A DNA stretch of 64,000 nt. It comes from Sclerodactyla briareus (Eukaryota > Echinodermata > Holothuroidea > Dendrochirotida > Sclerodactylidae). Below are positions 10,885 to 22,068 of this stretch, piece by piece. The DNA lies in contig JAODTK010000643.1 of assembly GCA_026419785.1 (NCBI GenBank), positions 62,001 through 126,000 on the forward strand, written 5' to 3'. The translations under genes were made by a program, and so were the position numbers. The notes under the pieces were generated by a model. The model did no database searches and was not told the DNA's origin. It was given only the letters and a program-made list of their open reading frames with translations. Within the stretch, counting starts at the first letter, position 1. The number at the start of each line of letters is the position of its first letter.

Positions 10885-11455
10885 GAAAGTAACAACTCCG
10901 ACCCTACCTGATGGATCGATATTACTCGACCGTCCTGGATGAATGAAGCTCATACTTGGTTGGTGGATTCCCATATGAGTTAATGATCTCTAGGTCATCT
11001 GATGTCCTGAGAGTCAAGTTACACAAACTTGTTTTAACATGATATGTCTGGAATGCCCGTTTCTGATCAGTTGAATTCTGTATACATCTTTCCTTATGGC
11101 ATGTAAAGAACCCTTTTGTTTTTGGTGTTAGAGACGCGGGTTTGGGGGAAAATTGTGGAAACAAACTAATTTGGCATGTTTAGCTTGATCAATAACACGA
11201 TCTCTCGTTCCCACCAGGTTGCATGAATTCATACTTGGTTACGTGGTTTCCATAATCATACATGATCCCGCTTGTTTTGGGTCATGTCAAATTTATCTAA
11301 GCAAGAGAGGTCAAAGTCTGGGAATCTCGTTAACACACGATGAGTCGAGAATGCCTTTGTCCATCAACGTGAAACTTGGTAATGTAGCTTCCTTTCCTTA
11401 GGTAAGACAGAACATGCAGTATTCGGTGTAGACGCCAGGGGGAAAATGAGAGAAA
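10885..11455 (+). repeat. Two ~300-bp AGGTCA-family copies
   Basis: Copies start near 10890 and 11180 with 'cccaccaggttgcatgaatt'-like text, then 'tacttggtt', 'cataatcatacatgatc' and 'agagaggtcaaagtctg'. An exact AGGTCA lies at 10992 and another at 11307. Confidence 0.75.
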
Positions 11456-11594
11456 TTGTGAGCGTGTGAAGTTGACTTCGCCTAGCTTTCATCAAGCAGT
11501 GCAGTCAAGAATCACTAACCTTTTTCATCCTCCTGGGTTGAATGGGGGATCGGGATTTTAGGTTTGAGGTGTTCAGTGATATGAGGTCATTGAA

Positions 11595-11935
11595 GGGGGT
11601 CTCCCCTCTACTCAGTCGGTAGAGCTCCGGTGCTTCAGATTCAATAATTGCGAGTGTCGAATCCATTGAAAGGGCCGAGGGCTTTGTCCGCAGTGCTGTA
11701 AGGACAAGGCATGTCTCACGAATGCACCACGTACCCGCAGTGTTAAAATGGGTACCTGTGAGGTAACGGATTGGGCGCCGTTGCGTTGGCTGCCAGGGGT
11801 GTATTAGGTTATGAGCGAACGTGCATCCTGAGTGGTGCAGGCAAGGTCTTCATCAGGGTGGTTCAATGACCATGCAGGGGATTAATTCGCTAGTCGTGTG
11901 AAGATGCGCTGCCATGATACCAGACTATAAACAGT
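11595..11935 (+). mobile_element. tRNA-derived SINE
   Basis: A tRNA-like RNA polymerase III promoter is visible: an A box in 'ctcagtcggtagagctccgg' (11611-11630) and a B box, 'gtgtcgaatcc' (11654-11664). A typical SINE body follows ('gggccgagggctttgtcc', 'aaggacaaggcatg', 'aaatgggtacctgtgaggta'). The tRNA-like head does not fold into an intact cloverleaf, so this is not a tRNA gene. The end near 11935 is approximate. Confidence 0.75.
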
Positions 11936-11939
11936 ATCT

Positions 11940-13385
11940 TATTTTATAATGAATATTTTGTGCAAAATTGCACGAAAAACATGTGAAATGCCTACAGATT
12001 GGTCAGTTGTCATCGACATGTGGTACCTCTGTGGTGGTCAGAAGGTCCAAGGTCATGAAGGGGCCCAGAGATATCCTGGGGAAAATAACACAGTTATTCT
12101 TCTACAGATCAAGTTGGATCATCATGATACTGGTCAGTGGATCAATGCTCATGACTGATGGGACTGTAGCAGTTATTACGCGCCACATAGCGAACTGGTT
12201 CTGAAAGCTCCTTGCGAAGGGGTTCGCCCATTTAGAATCGGCGCCATATAACATGTGTTGATATGCAGGCATTGGAGCATCTTCTTTTCTCGACTTCAAC
12301 TAAGGACCAATTTATGGACTCCGGCGCCCGGCACGGATATTTACCCTCGTTTTCGTCGTATTTTCATACCGCTATTTACATGGATTCATCAAGTAAGAGT
12401 ACGACAGTCAAGCGGTGTGAGTGTTAATATCTTCCGTAACGGTCATAATTAGCTTATTTTTATTCGATGAAAGTTTGTTAGTTTTATGCGAGGCCCTAGA
12501 TTAGACTTTCAGTCGGCCACGCCTAGCTTTATAGTTTCGTGTTTTGTATATTGTTAGGTTGTAATAGCGTTCAACTGCAGTAGTGCCCAGATCTTCATTT
12601 ATTACCGTTGTTTACTAGCGTTATCGTTGTAGTTACAGCTGATAGGTTTTATTCAGTAAGGTTTTAGGGCCTCTCGGCCGAGGCAGCCAGTTAGAGATCG
12701 CGAATTCACGAAGCATTTCCTTTACCGGGTCTAGGAGTTCCGGTGACGGGAGGCGAATTACCGCCACCGAGCTGGCCAAGGACAGTTTAGTGTAGCGCCA
12801 TCTTGTTGTGACGTCACCTTCGTGGAATCTCGTGTAATCTAGCTCCGGCAGGCTTCGGCGATTCGTCTCCAGGGTTTGTTTATATTATTATTACGGAAAC
12901 TGGATAATATATGGAATATAGCTCATCGTCGGCATAATCAAGACGATCAGGTATGACTTTATCTGTTGCCTTTATATTATACATGACACGCATATTAATT
13001 GAATCGTTAAATTCAATAGGACAATTGGACCACGTGAAGGTCAAGGTCAAATGACATTAAACGGTTGTCATGGTGAATATCTGAAGTACGAACGCGGAAC
13101 TAACCGTGAATTCAGTTATTCTTCGGCATGATTCCATAGTCATATAGAATCCCAACTAGACAACATACTGAAATGATTTTATATGAATACCGCGCAGGTT
13201 ATGTTTTTTCTGCCAAATACGAACGTTGAGAAAGAAATGGCTCAATCGGACAGTTCGTCTCGGAATTGAAGGACCACACTGCAGAGTGAATTATATAAGA
13301 AGAAAAACTGAAAAGCCGTAAGTCCAACCCGAAGTTACATGCTACTTCCCGTTACGGAGTGACAGTCCTTCGAAAACCTTGTGCC
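11940..13385. other. No recognised gene; CpG-containing segment
   Basis: No domain is seen in the short ORFs. 12640-12900 is relatively CpG-rich, with a 'ctcggccgag' palindrome and, at about 12950, a donor-like 'gatcaggtatgac'. It could be a promoter or 5' non-coding exon, but nothing shows which gene. Confidence 0.3.
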
Positions 13386-13388
13386 CGT

Positions 13389-14010
13389 GCCCCCCCCCCC
13401 CCCCCCCTCAAGCTTGGAACATGATAACTCGACCCCACATAATATTTGGTATGTGGGTTCCCCATAAGGAGTACAGATCACTATTGGGGGTTCCCCGCTC
13501 GGAGAAACCTGAACACGAAAAAGTCCAGATTGCTTGGTCCAACTATGGTAAAATTTCGAAACGATGGCACTCCAATTGGTTGTGCAGTCCTCAGAGGCCC
13601 CACCAACCAGGACTTCTGACAGATTTCACGAGGCGCAAGGAAAAAGTTTGCGATCCAGTAGCTTCCGTCCAGTAGCTTCAGTGGAGACTTTCTGTAATGT
13701 TTGGTTTAGATCATTTCAGTACAACTTGGGAACAGCAAATTAATTATCTAGTCAATTTGGTTTCTGAACACGATACCTCAATCCACCCCCCCCCCCCCCC
13801 CCGTTCAAGCTCATTCTTGGTATTTGTTGTTCTCCGTAATGGTTTCAAAACTCTTAGTATTTTGGGGTCAGGTCAAAGATCATCTGTAGTCAGCGGAGGC
13901 CAAAGTCTGAGGAATCCTGAACACGATAAGTCCACCTTGCTTGGAATTTGGTATGCAGCTTCCTTGTGGATGCTTCTAGTAAGATATGTAATGAAATTGT
14001 AAGAAATTGA
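13389..14010 (+). repeat. Two AGGTCA-family copies, each with a long poly-C tract
   Basis: Copies begin near 13410 ('ataactcgaccccacat') and 13765 ('acgatacctcaatccac'). They carry C runs of about 16-18 bases (13389-13407 and 13785-13802). The second copy shows the half-site array: AGGTCA at 13870, AGATCA at 13877, TAGTCA at 13887 and AGGCCA at 13897, spaced 1, 4 and 4 bases. Confidence 0.8.
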
Positions 14011-14635
14011 TATGAGAACAGCCATGACTAGTTTTCCTAAATTTTGTTTTAGTGAGGATCATGGCTTTGGAGAACCCCGTCATAGGACATACTTCGACTA
14101 GCCCACGCTTCGCACCCAGTGTGATTGCCACATAATTTCCACAGTAGTCTTAAAACCGTGAATGCCTAGGGGAAGTGGCGAAGTGACTGCAATATCTAAT
14201 CAGGCCATGAGTATAGGGTGGTAAGGTAACAACTCACTGGCTTCTTTCAGGTTATCAGCGATAGCACGCACCAGTCCGAGATACCCAACCGCAAAGACTC
14301 GTGGCTAACATATTTTTTTTAGTGAAAGTAACATTCCACCCGGTAGGTCGGAATCAGCGTGGCACATTTCAAAAGGTTAAAAAAACAAAGAGAAGCAACA
14401 AAGACGTCGAGTTAGAAATCACTTCTGTGATTTTAATATGTTCAAAATGATATTGAAACATGCATATTTGTTCGGTGGTGCAGAACTGGCGACCAAAATT
14501 ATTACTCAAATTCAGAGACACAACTGCACTATCTCCATACCATATTTTAATTGCCAGGGTGATGATTAAGTTAGGGGTAGCCGGAACAACCGTTTTTGAA
14601 GAAATTCTGTTAATAGAAATGAATATATTTGGTAG
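14011..14635. other. No recognised gene
   Basis: Two overlapping opposite-strand ORFs around 14369-14680 show no known motif. Nothing else is seen. Confidence 0.4.
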
Positions 14636-14639
14636 GCTA

Positions 14640-14945
14640 TTACTCCCGCTTATATAGCGCTTTACCACGTAGGCGCTCAAATCGCTTTACAAATATTATC
14701 CTGATCATAGGAGCTGGAAAGCATTTCGACAATCCCGGACGCGAACAAAAGCGGAAACACCAGATAAACTAATACAGCGCCGGTTTGTAATCAAGTTCTT
14801 CACGGGTCCCCATTTAGCACCTGGGGGAGATGGAGCGTCTTGCCCAGGGACACCACGGGAAGCTGATCGGTCTGTGGGATCACGAGGGCCTCCGATCAAA
14901 ATTTCGAAGCCCTACCGATTGAGGTGATACATATCGGAAGCGGAA
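14640..14945 (-). mobile_element. tRNA-derived SINE, minus strand
   Basis: On the minus strand the tRNA-like head ('ctcaatcggtagggcttcg') is followed by the body 'gtggtgtccctgggcaagac', 'cccccaggtgctaaatgggg' and the tail whose plus-strand form is 'cttatatagcgctttacca'. This body and tail are common in SINEs of marine invertebrates. Tail fragments of the same kind lie near 29549 and 46090. Confidence 0.75.
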
Positions 14946-17490
14946 CATGGACCAGGATACTTGAAGAGGCTACAACCCGTGAGAATGGTCGGTGCCGCTT
15001 TGCGAACGTCACACCAAGAAACCTTCCCTCAATTCAAGGAAATAATATGAGTTGTCATGCAAGACATCGCGCTCACTTACTAGGTATCCAGATGGTATTA
15101 TCGCCCTTTCTAGGATTTGATGATATTTGACTGGTACCATTATGTGCACAGTATGCCTTGTTTACATATTCTACTCCGTGGGATGTCGGCAATGTAAACT
15201 ATAACCGTTCCGTCCCAAACACGTCGTGACTAATTAGGTGTTGGTTGTGTTAGTATTATGAGTGAGAGAGGGGTTAAATCCACAAATTGGTTATCCGCCC
15301 CTGAATTCAAGAGGCTTATGCATGGATCGTGTTAACAGGATATTTAAATTTTCAGAGCGCAGATCGTGGAATAGCCGCATTCTTATCATGTTGCTGTTTC
15401 CATGTTAACTGCAGCAAAACATAGTGTAATTCTATTTGTCGGAGGTCCTGTATGTGGGAAGGCAGTGCCTTTACACTGTGAAAAGTAGTAAAATACAAAA
15501 CTAAAAAATCATGATATTTAGTCCCCAACTATATTGAACATAGGAGAGCATAATGCGAATCGGATTGAAATTCATTTGTTGTATTCCAAATCACACAAAA
15601 ATCGTTCCTCTTTCATTGACCCCACAGAAGACAAACAGCGACGCAGGGCTCAGGAAGAGACCATTTTAGCAGAGAGACCGCGGATACGTTATACTTTCCC
15701 GTTATATGTTTCGATGAAGGACGAGTCAAGTAACCTTATGGACTACAGAACACGAAATTGGGATATCTCGATATTACATGAAGTATCAGAATTAACACTT
15801 TATAGTTGAAGTGCAGTGATTGGCCGTGGTGTTCCCCGCCCGTCGTGAAAGGAGACATTAGAAAGGCCATGGATTGTTATATTGTGTATTGATTGGTACG
15901 ACTGACAATGTGTAAGTTCATACTGTTGGTACCAGCGATGCGTCCGTCGGATGACCCGGCGTATATCTGAACCCTTACTTGACATGCTACTATGTTCATT
16001 TTTCTCCAGTGATCTCAGGTTACCCTCCCTTCTACTAAACCTTTGATTGTGTCAAAAATGTATTGATCACTTGGTCATGGGAGGGGGGGGGGGTCTGACC
16101 CCCGTGCGTACGCCACTGATCTGGTGTATATCAAATTGACCTGCAACTTGAAGGTTAATGGTCGTGAATTAATGGCAAACGAAACCACGGACGAATAATT
16201 TCCAGGTGATTTCGAGTATACGACGAGGGCGATTTTGAAAAATTTGCATTGCCGGCAACACGGGGAGAACCACAGCATCACTTATAATACAATGTAGAAC
16301 ATATAGGCTACTCTGAAATTTGGTAACAAGCAAAAATAGAGGGGATCCGAATAAAAATTTACAAAAATAATTTAGATACGAGTAAGAAGAACCTCATTAA
16401 ATCTATTTGAAAAATTGACGTCTTTCTGTAATAATGGGGGGGGGGTGCCGCATTTACTGGGTTGTAGGGTCTTTGGGCGGCCTCCGCTACGTTACCCAGT
16501 TGATGTCATTAGTTCTTCGAATTGTCTCAAAGTAAATTGGAAAATATCTCAACAATTAGGCGACATGCTAGAACCCCCAAATGTGGGGTGTGGGGTTTGA
16601 TATGTTCTATTCACCTGTACAATCTGTTACATGACCATCGACCTTTAACGTCGTCTAACCTATTGGACAGCGCGTAATGAAAACGAGTAACCCGAGTAAT
16701 GGAACCAAGTAAATATACAAAATGATCCCAAATACTCAGATATGCCATCAGATCATTATTCCTCCGACGTAGCCACGCCCTCGTTCATTTATTCCAATAT
16801 TACGTATGTTCGTCCAGTCCCTGACTACCATTCAAAGGCTGGTCCAGAAAGTTTCGGAGACGTGACAATGACATCGACGTGCAAGTCTCGAAGATAGCGA
16901 ACTACTGTATTCATGTAGGATAACATCGGGACTATAACAGAAAGAAGAGAGAAAGAGAAATGTCAGTGTTAACGGGGGCAATAACTGTGTGCAGCTCATA
17001 CTGGGGACCGATGGTATAGGGATTCCCTGCTTTCAATCATCAATCAGATAAGGACTGTACAGAGTCACCATTGCAGCCCCATCTTGTATCCAGCTTTGCC
17101 ACGTTCATTCGCGTTAGAGTAACAAACATATTATTGCAGACGGCACTTCGTTATCTGTGTGAGGTAGTATTCGTTTGTAATACGGCAGATGAGGAAACTT
17201 ACGTATTGAATCACTATAAAAGGAGTTGAAGGTGTTAAAATTTAAAAAAAATTATGCAAATTAGACATACCGAATGACCTCCAGTGACCTCAAATCTATG
17301 TTGAAAAATGTCAGGACGCAAGAAAAACCACACCCACCAAGTTTGTGAAACTGACTGAAATTTCGCATGAATTACGCAAATCAGACGAATCAATTCATCT
17401 ATTTAATCTTGTTCCTATGTGCCAAAACCAAATCACCATAGTAGGATCAGACTCGGTATTACTGAGTGCGGAGAAATCATGTAACGAGAA
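14946..17490. other. No recognised gene; one transposon terminus
   Basis: Short ORFs (for example 15534-15809) have no known motif. At 16080-16117, read on the minus strand, 'cagtggcgtacgcacgggg' resembles a hAT-type terminus next to a G/C homopolymer; no partner terminus was found. Confidence 0.4.
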
Positions 17491-17496
17491 AGTGTG

Positions 17497-17529
<33 letters not shown>

Positions 17530-17564
17530 CCTATACACACACACACACCACGTACACACACACC
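17497..17564. repeat. (AC)n microsatellite
   Basis: Dinucleotide AC array with a few interruptions. The overlapping minus-strand ORF (17433-17651) is a translation of it. Confidence 0.95.
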
Positions 17565-19840
17565 CAAGTGATCTTTAATCACTTTGTTCAGGCGAGGCGA
17601 TAGAACTGTTGACCAATCAGGGAAATGTTTACATTTGCCGTCACAGCTCAATCAGCTCTCTACTGTTGATATCGTTCGCTCTTGTCGTTATGACGTGACT
17701 GCTCCATTTTTTGTTCTTATCGTTATTGTCATCCCAATCATAGACTACAGTGTGACGAGGTCATTGAAATACTCTGACGTCTGAAGTTGTACGAACGAAG
17801 TGTAGAACAATCTTTCGATACTCCCCTGCCTGCCGCAAATCACACATCTCACCAGCGCAGAGCCACAGAGCTTTACAACATTCACACTGAACTTATCAAA
17901 AAATAACGAAGGTAAACATTAATCGAATCATTTACGCTTTTGTGCTATGGAGAGATCTCGTCTATATCCCGAACTGAACCAGGTTTGTTGTTGACAAACT
18001 TGATACTTACTGCATATTTTTGAAGTGATCGATACGGCTATTAATAAACACCGCTTCCTCCTTCAGTACACGTATCGTTTGTCTGCACCCTCTAAGGTAA
18101 ACATGGAGCCTTGCCGAATGCTATGGAGGAAGAACAGTATACTATAATTTGATGGGCCTAAGTTCCGTCACGTTCTCTTGGGTATGAAACGAGACCATAC
18201 CTTGAGAGGGGCAGAAGATTAATTCTATCGATCGCCCTTCCAAAGGCAGTGAATGCAAGAAGTGAACCAGCATGTAGTGGCATCAATTTGATAAGGGACC
18301 TGCTGCATTTGTGCCCTGCGCCTGTGCGGGGAAATCAAGTGCAATGGAGTGATAGGACGAGAACAATTTGTTATATTAGCCTGACAATTGGCAGGGGAAT
18401 ATAGGCCTACCAAAAGTCGAAGGGTCAGTACTAACTGCACCCACATCCCAGAAAATTGCGGAAAACCAATTATGGCAGATATGAATTAGGTCCCAATATT
18501 AGTTAGGTCAAATTTTGTCTTCAATCCACAACAATCTTCCTCAGGTAGCATTTGAAATCCACCTTCCCTCTACTAAATGTGAGCAGTATAGTAAAACCTT
18601 CCGTACATACGTACAGCATATGAGCCATCATATCATGGCAATGAGGCCATCATATCTAGGAGGGGGAGGGGGTTACTTTGTTTTGTATGACATTGGGGAA
18701 TAACCCAAGCAACTAACCCGATCTAACCACCTTCAACAGTTTCTATCACGCGTGAGGGGTCAGGGTTACGGCCTGGCAATTCCCCTTGTCGGTATATTTG
18801 TATCCACTGCGTATGTCCTGAAGAATTTGTCTTTTCCTTCACTAATTGGACGATTTGTATGATCAGGGGTTCGTAACTGGCATACAAAACCCTATGAACA
18901 CAAGGAGTTAGCGAAACATTCTTAAAGGGACACTGCAGGCTCTCTGTGGGGAATGGAAATTATCATTGTGTCCACCCCCTTCAATGCGATGTTTCTATGT
19001 GAGGTATTGACCTTCCAAGTTTTGGTCCATTATGAGAGAAATTGGGGAGAATCCCAATTGCGCACATCACATGACGTCACACATGACAACACCCGAAGGT
19101 AGGTTATGTATTCCATAGTTTCATTTTGTTGAATAATCAACATTTAGCCAGAAAGAAGTTTGTCTTTCTCTCACCAAATTAGCCGTCGACACCTACCAAC
19201 CGACTACAGCAATCCTCTCCCATGAATGTTTTTCGAAGAAATAAATGTGTGAATTTCAATAGAGAACAAAGAATGTTCGCAGGGTTGTGCAAGTAAAACA
19301 TCATTTATTATTACATGATGGGATACTGTTCGATGTTGCGCAATACACATGTACACACTTCAAAGGACTGTAACTCCGTAACGGAAAGTTGTATGAACTT
19401 CGAGTTTGGACTGACGAATTCAGTCTTTTTTCAACTAATATATTAGTCACTCGGTAATTTATCTTGCAGTTTTCCTTTAATTGATATGGGACACCCATGA
19501 CAGGAGAGCATTCTATGCGTGATGTTCAGTCCCAGTGTAGAATTCCTTCAATGATTAAGATGGGGAATCCAGTGTGTTGATGTCTGATGACGATGGATCG
19601 ACCACCATTAATCATTTCTGCCTTCAATATTTACCATATGTCTCGACTTTTCAAGCCGTCAATGCAAAAACTTCAGCGACGTAGCTTACCCCAAGTCCAA
19701 GACAAGTCCATCCAAAATAAAAATCCAAATCATATGCTTTTGTATTGAAACTCATGGTTATCCAACTTTGTTCATGTTCATAAGCATGTTCGATTGTAAG
19801 TCACAATTTTTTTTGAAGATAAATCATTTATCACTGCTAA
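17565..19840. other. No recognised gene
   Basis: Short ORFs only, without known motifs. An 18.6-kb reading 'KCEQYSKTF' looks zinc-finger-like but fails the spacing. Confidence 0.4.
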
Positions 19841-19845
19841 GTTGG

Positions 19846-19980
19846 CAATTTTGCAAATTGGCAACATTTGATGACGTCATATCTACCCATTTTGAGGAAA
19901 AAAGAAAATAGGTCTCAACTTTTCCCTTATAATTGGTAGATATGACATCATAAAAAGGTTGCCAGTTTGCCCAAATCACC
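19846..19980. mobile_element. Imperfect hairpin (MITE-like)
   Basis: Left arm 19846-19891 ('gcaaattggcaacatt', 'gatgacgtcatatctacc') pairs with right arm 19934-19980 ('ggtagatatgacatcat', 'aaggttgccagtttgc'). Arms are about 45 bp with mismatches and the loop about 42 bp. No target duplication was identified. Confidence 0.55.
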
Positions 19981-20383
19981 AATTATATGAAATATGAGGA
20001 AGCCATAACTTCACAACCGAACATGCTGTAAACCTGGAACAGACGCGGACATTCGAATGATTTGTTTTATTCTCTTTTACATTACAACACTGAAATGAGT
20101 ATTAATTTAGCTGGAATTTGCTTTTAATGATTTCATATGATCTCGTTCAGTAATGGAGATTTAACTTATTAAGGATTTGGCTCGGGGCTGATTGCAATGC
20201 CTTAAACTTTTTGAATGATATGAAGGTGAGTATTTCTCTTTTGAATGTCAGAGAACAAATTCTCCTACGTTCTCTACTCTGTAGCTCTGTACCTATGCCC
20301 ATGTCCTTCTCTCGAACGGTTGTTTTATCATTGGTTTCGTTCACGTATAATTCAATTTGATCGATCTAGCCTCTGAAACTTAC

Positions 20384-22068
20384 CTTTATTCTATGTTTCC
20401 TCTTGAACTTCCATCCCTGTTTTGCCCTTACTAGAGTACACTCACGTAACATGTAGGGTTTGTACTTCAGCGCGTAGAGTTTTGGGACGAACAGTCCCCC
20501 AGTGAAGATGTACCCCGCCACGCTGATGGACTCTGATAGTAGGTTGGTGCGGATGTGATATCCGGCCGGTACTATCAGGAAGGTGACCGAAACGGCGCTC
20601 CAAAACATCCCATGTACAACGAAGGTGGAGAACAGGAACTTACCCTCGTAGAAGTTACGCTTATCTCTGCGCAAGGAATGCGAAAGTGCAGCCCCAACGA
20701 TGTCGAGGATAACATGGTAGCAAAATATTAGTAACGGTCCGGGCAGTTCGCCTGAGTTCACGCAATCGACAAAGGCGACTTCATTCGATGAGGTCAACTG
20801 ACACTGGGGATGTAGGGGCCGCCAGTACCAACATGAACGACAATCGCCACCTGTATCCCGACAATAATTGTCAACCAGAGAGCAGCCGTGGTTTTGGATA
20901 TCTTCCCGCCATGGAATTTCGAGTGTGCTGCGACTATCATGACAGAAGCCACGAGGGTCACTGACAGCGGCTGCAGCGTCGCTATGACCGGGCAGCTTAC
21001 CTGAGTCGGTCTGATCAGACGAGGACCAGCAGCGAAACAGGAGCATATTGTGACGCTATAGCTCCCATATTTAGCATACATGTGAGCAACTTGCTTGAAT
21101 ACCAAATGGAAGAGACTACAGAGCAGCCGAGGAGACCGGTAACACCAACGACCACGATTGTTATCAACCACTCGCCATAGATACATCGATGTAATGCAGT
21201 CTATCGAACACCCCGTATGATCTGATTGACTGACTGATTGCGTGGGCACTGCGTGCAGGCTACGGTGTTCACCGTCTCGCTGTATCCGTTTCTGCGCATT
21301 GCGTGCAATTCCAGCAACAGTCGTTGAGAGGTGTCATAGTTCGGTACTGCCCCGGCGCACAAGGAATGAGCAAAAAGACCGCGAGTTCATATCCAGCCAG
21401 GATAAAGGAATGACTTCCGCGATAGTTCCGTCCTTCCATTCCAAAACCGTTTGCCATTTGCCGAACGCAAAATTGTCTCGACTGCGCTTAATTTCCGTAT
21501 ATCGTACCAGGCGGTGTCCTGAGTCGCCATTGAAGAAAGAAACTATACTTCCATTGTCGCTACTAAATGACGTGTTCAACATGGCTGATAAGAGATGTGG
21601 ACTATCGGAGGAGACCATTCTTGTTGGCACCCTCGCTGCGAACTGCAGTTCATTATTCCATGGAGTCCTCTTGCAGTTACTTCCACCGCATGGAATACGC
21701 TGCCAACTGGGACGGCCGTCATAGAAAGCATCATCGACGGGCAGACCTTCATCGCAAGAATTGGATTCAATGGAACAATTTGAAGTTGTTTGCCAATATT
21801 CGGTGATGAACGGGTCTTCGGTATCAGAAGTACTGACAGTCCGCAGATAATCGTAGAATTCATAGGAAGACACAAAATGGGAGGCGATTCCTAGCATATC
21901 TTTCACGACGGGTTACACCTCCGGCTCGAGGAGACGTGTCGATAGCGTCCACGTGTCGGTCCCCAGCCAGACATACCCGAGAATGCCGAGTGTATGGAAC
22001 TGGAGAGCAGCTGAAGCATCGCTGATTCCTCTGCGATGCCGACGATAACCCGTATGGTTGGAAATTGT
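20384..22068 (-). CDS. Class C GPCR exon 5: lobe 2, nine-Cys domain, 7TM (frame-disrupted)
   Basis: Reading from 22068: 'RQFPTIRVIVGIAEESAM', 'YVWLGTDTW', 'DPFITEYWQTTSNCS', 'VFHAVEVTARGLHGIM', 'LNTSFSSDNGSIVSF' and 'FAFGKW' (end of the Venus flytrap); 'PCAPGQYRTMTPLNDCCWNC' and 'NTVACTQCP' (nine-Cys domain); then TM1 'WLITIVVVGVTGLLGCSVV' (~21170), TM2, TM3 'VIATLQPLSVTLVASVMIV', TM4 'ALWLTIIVGIQVAIVV', TM5 'LLIFCYHVILDIV', the family motif 'NFYEGKFLFSTF' before TM6, and 'GGLFVPKLYAL' in TM7. Frames change near 21977, 21735, 21595, 21366, 21280, 21210, 21175, 21020 and 20820, and an in-frame TAA lies at 21915-21913. The exon ends at donor 'gtaagt' (20383) after a basic tail, or at 'gtgagt' (20445). 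Confidence 0.88.

Noticed and set aside
11595..11700. tRNA gene
   Set aside because: A and B boxes are present but the head does not form a cloverleaf and a SINE body follows.
18540..18640. Zinc finger at 'KCEQYSKTF'
   Set aside because: The second Cys is Tyr and the spacing to the His pair is 9 rather than 12.
21242..21724. 160-residue plus-strand ORF
   Set aside because: Antisense shadow of GPCR exon 5.
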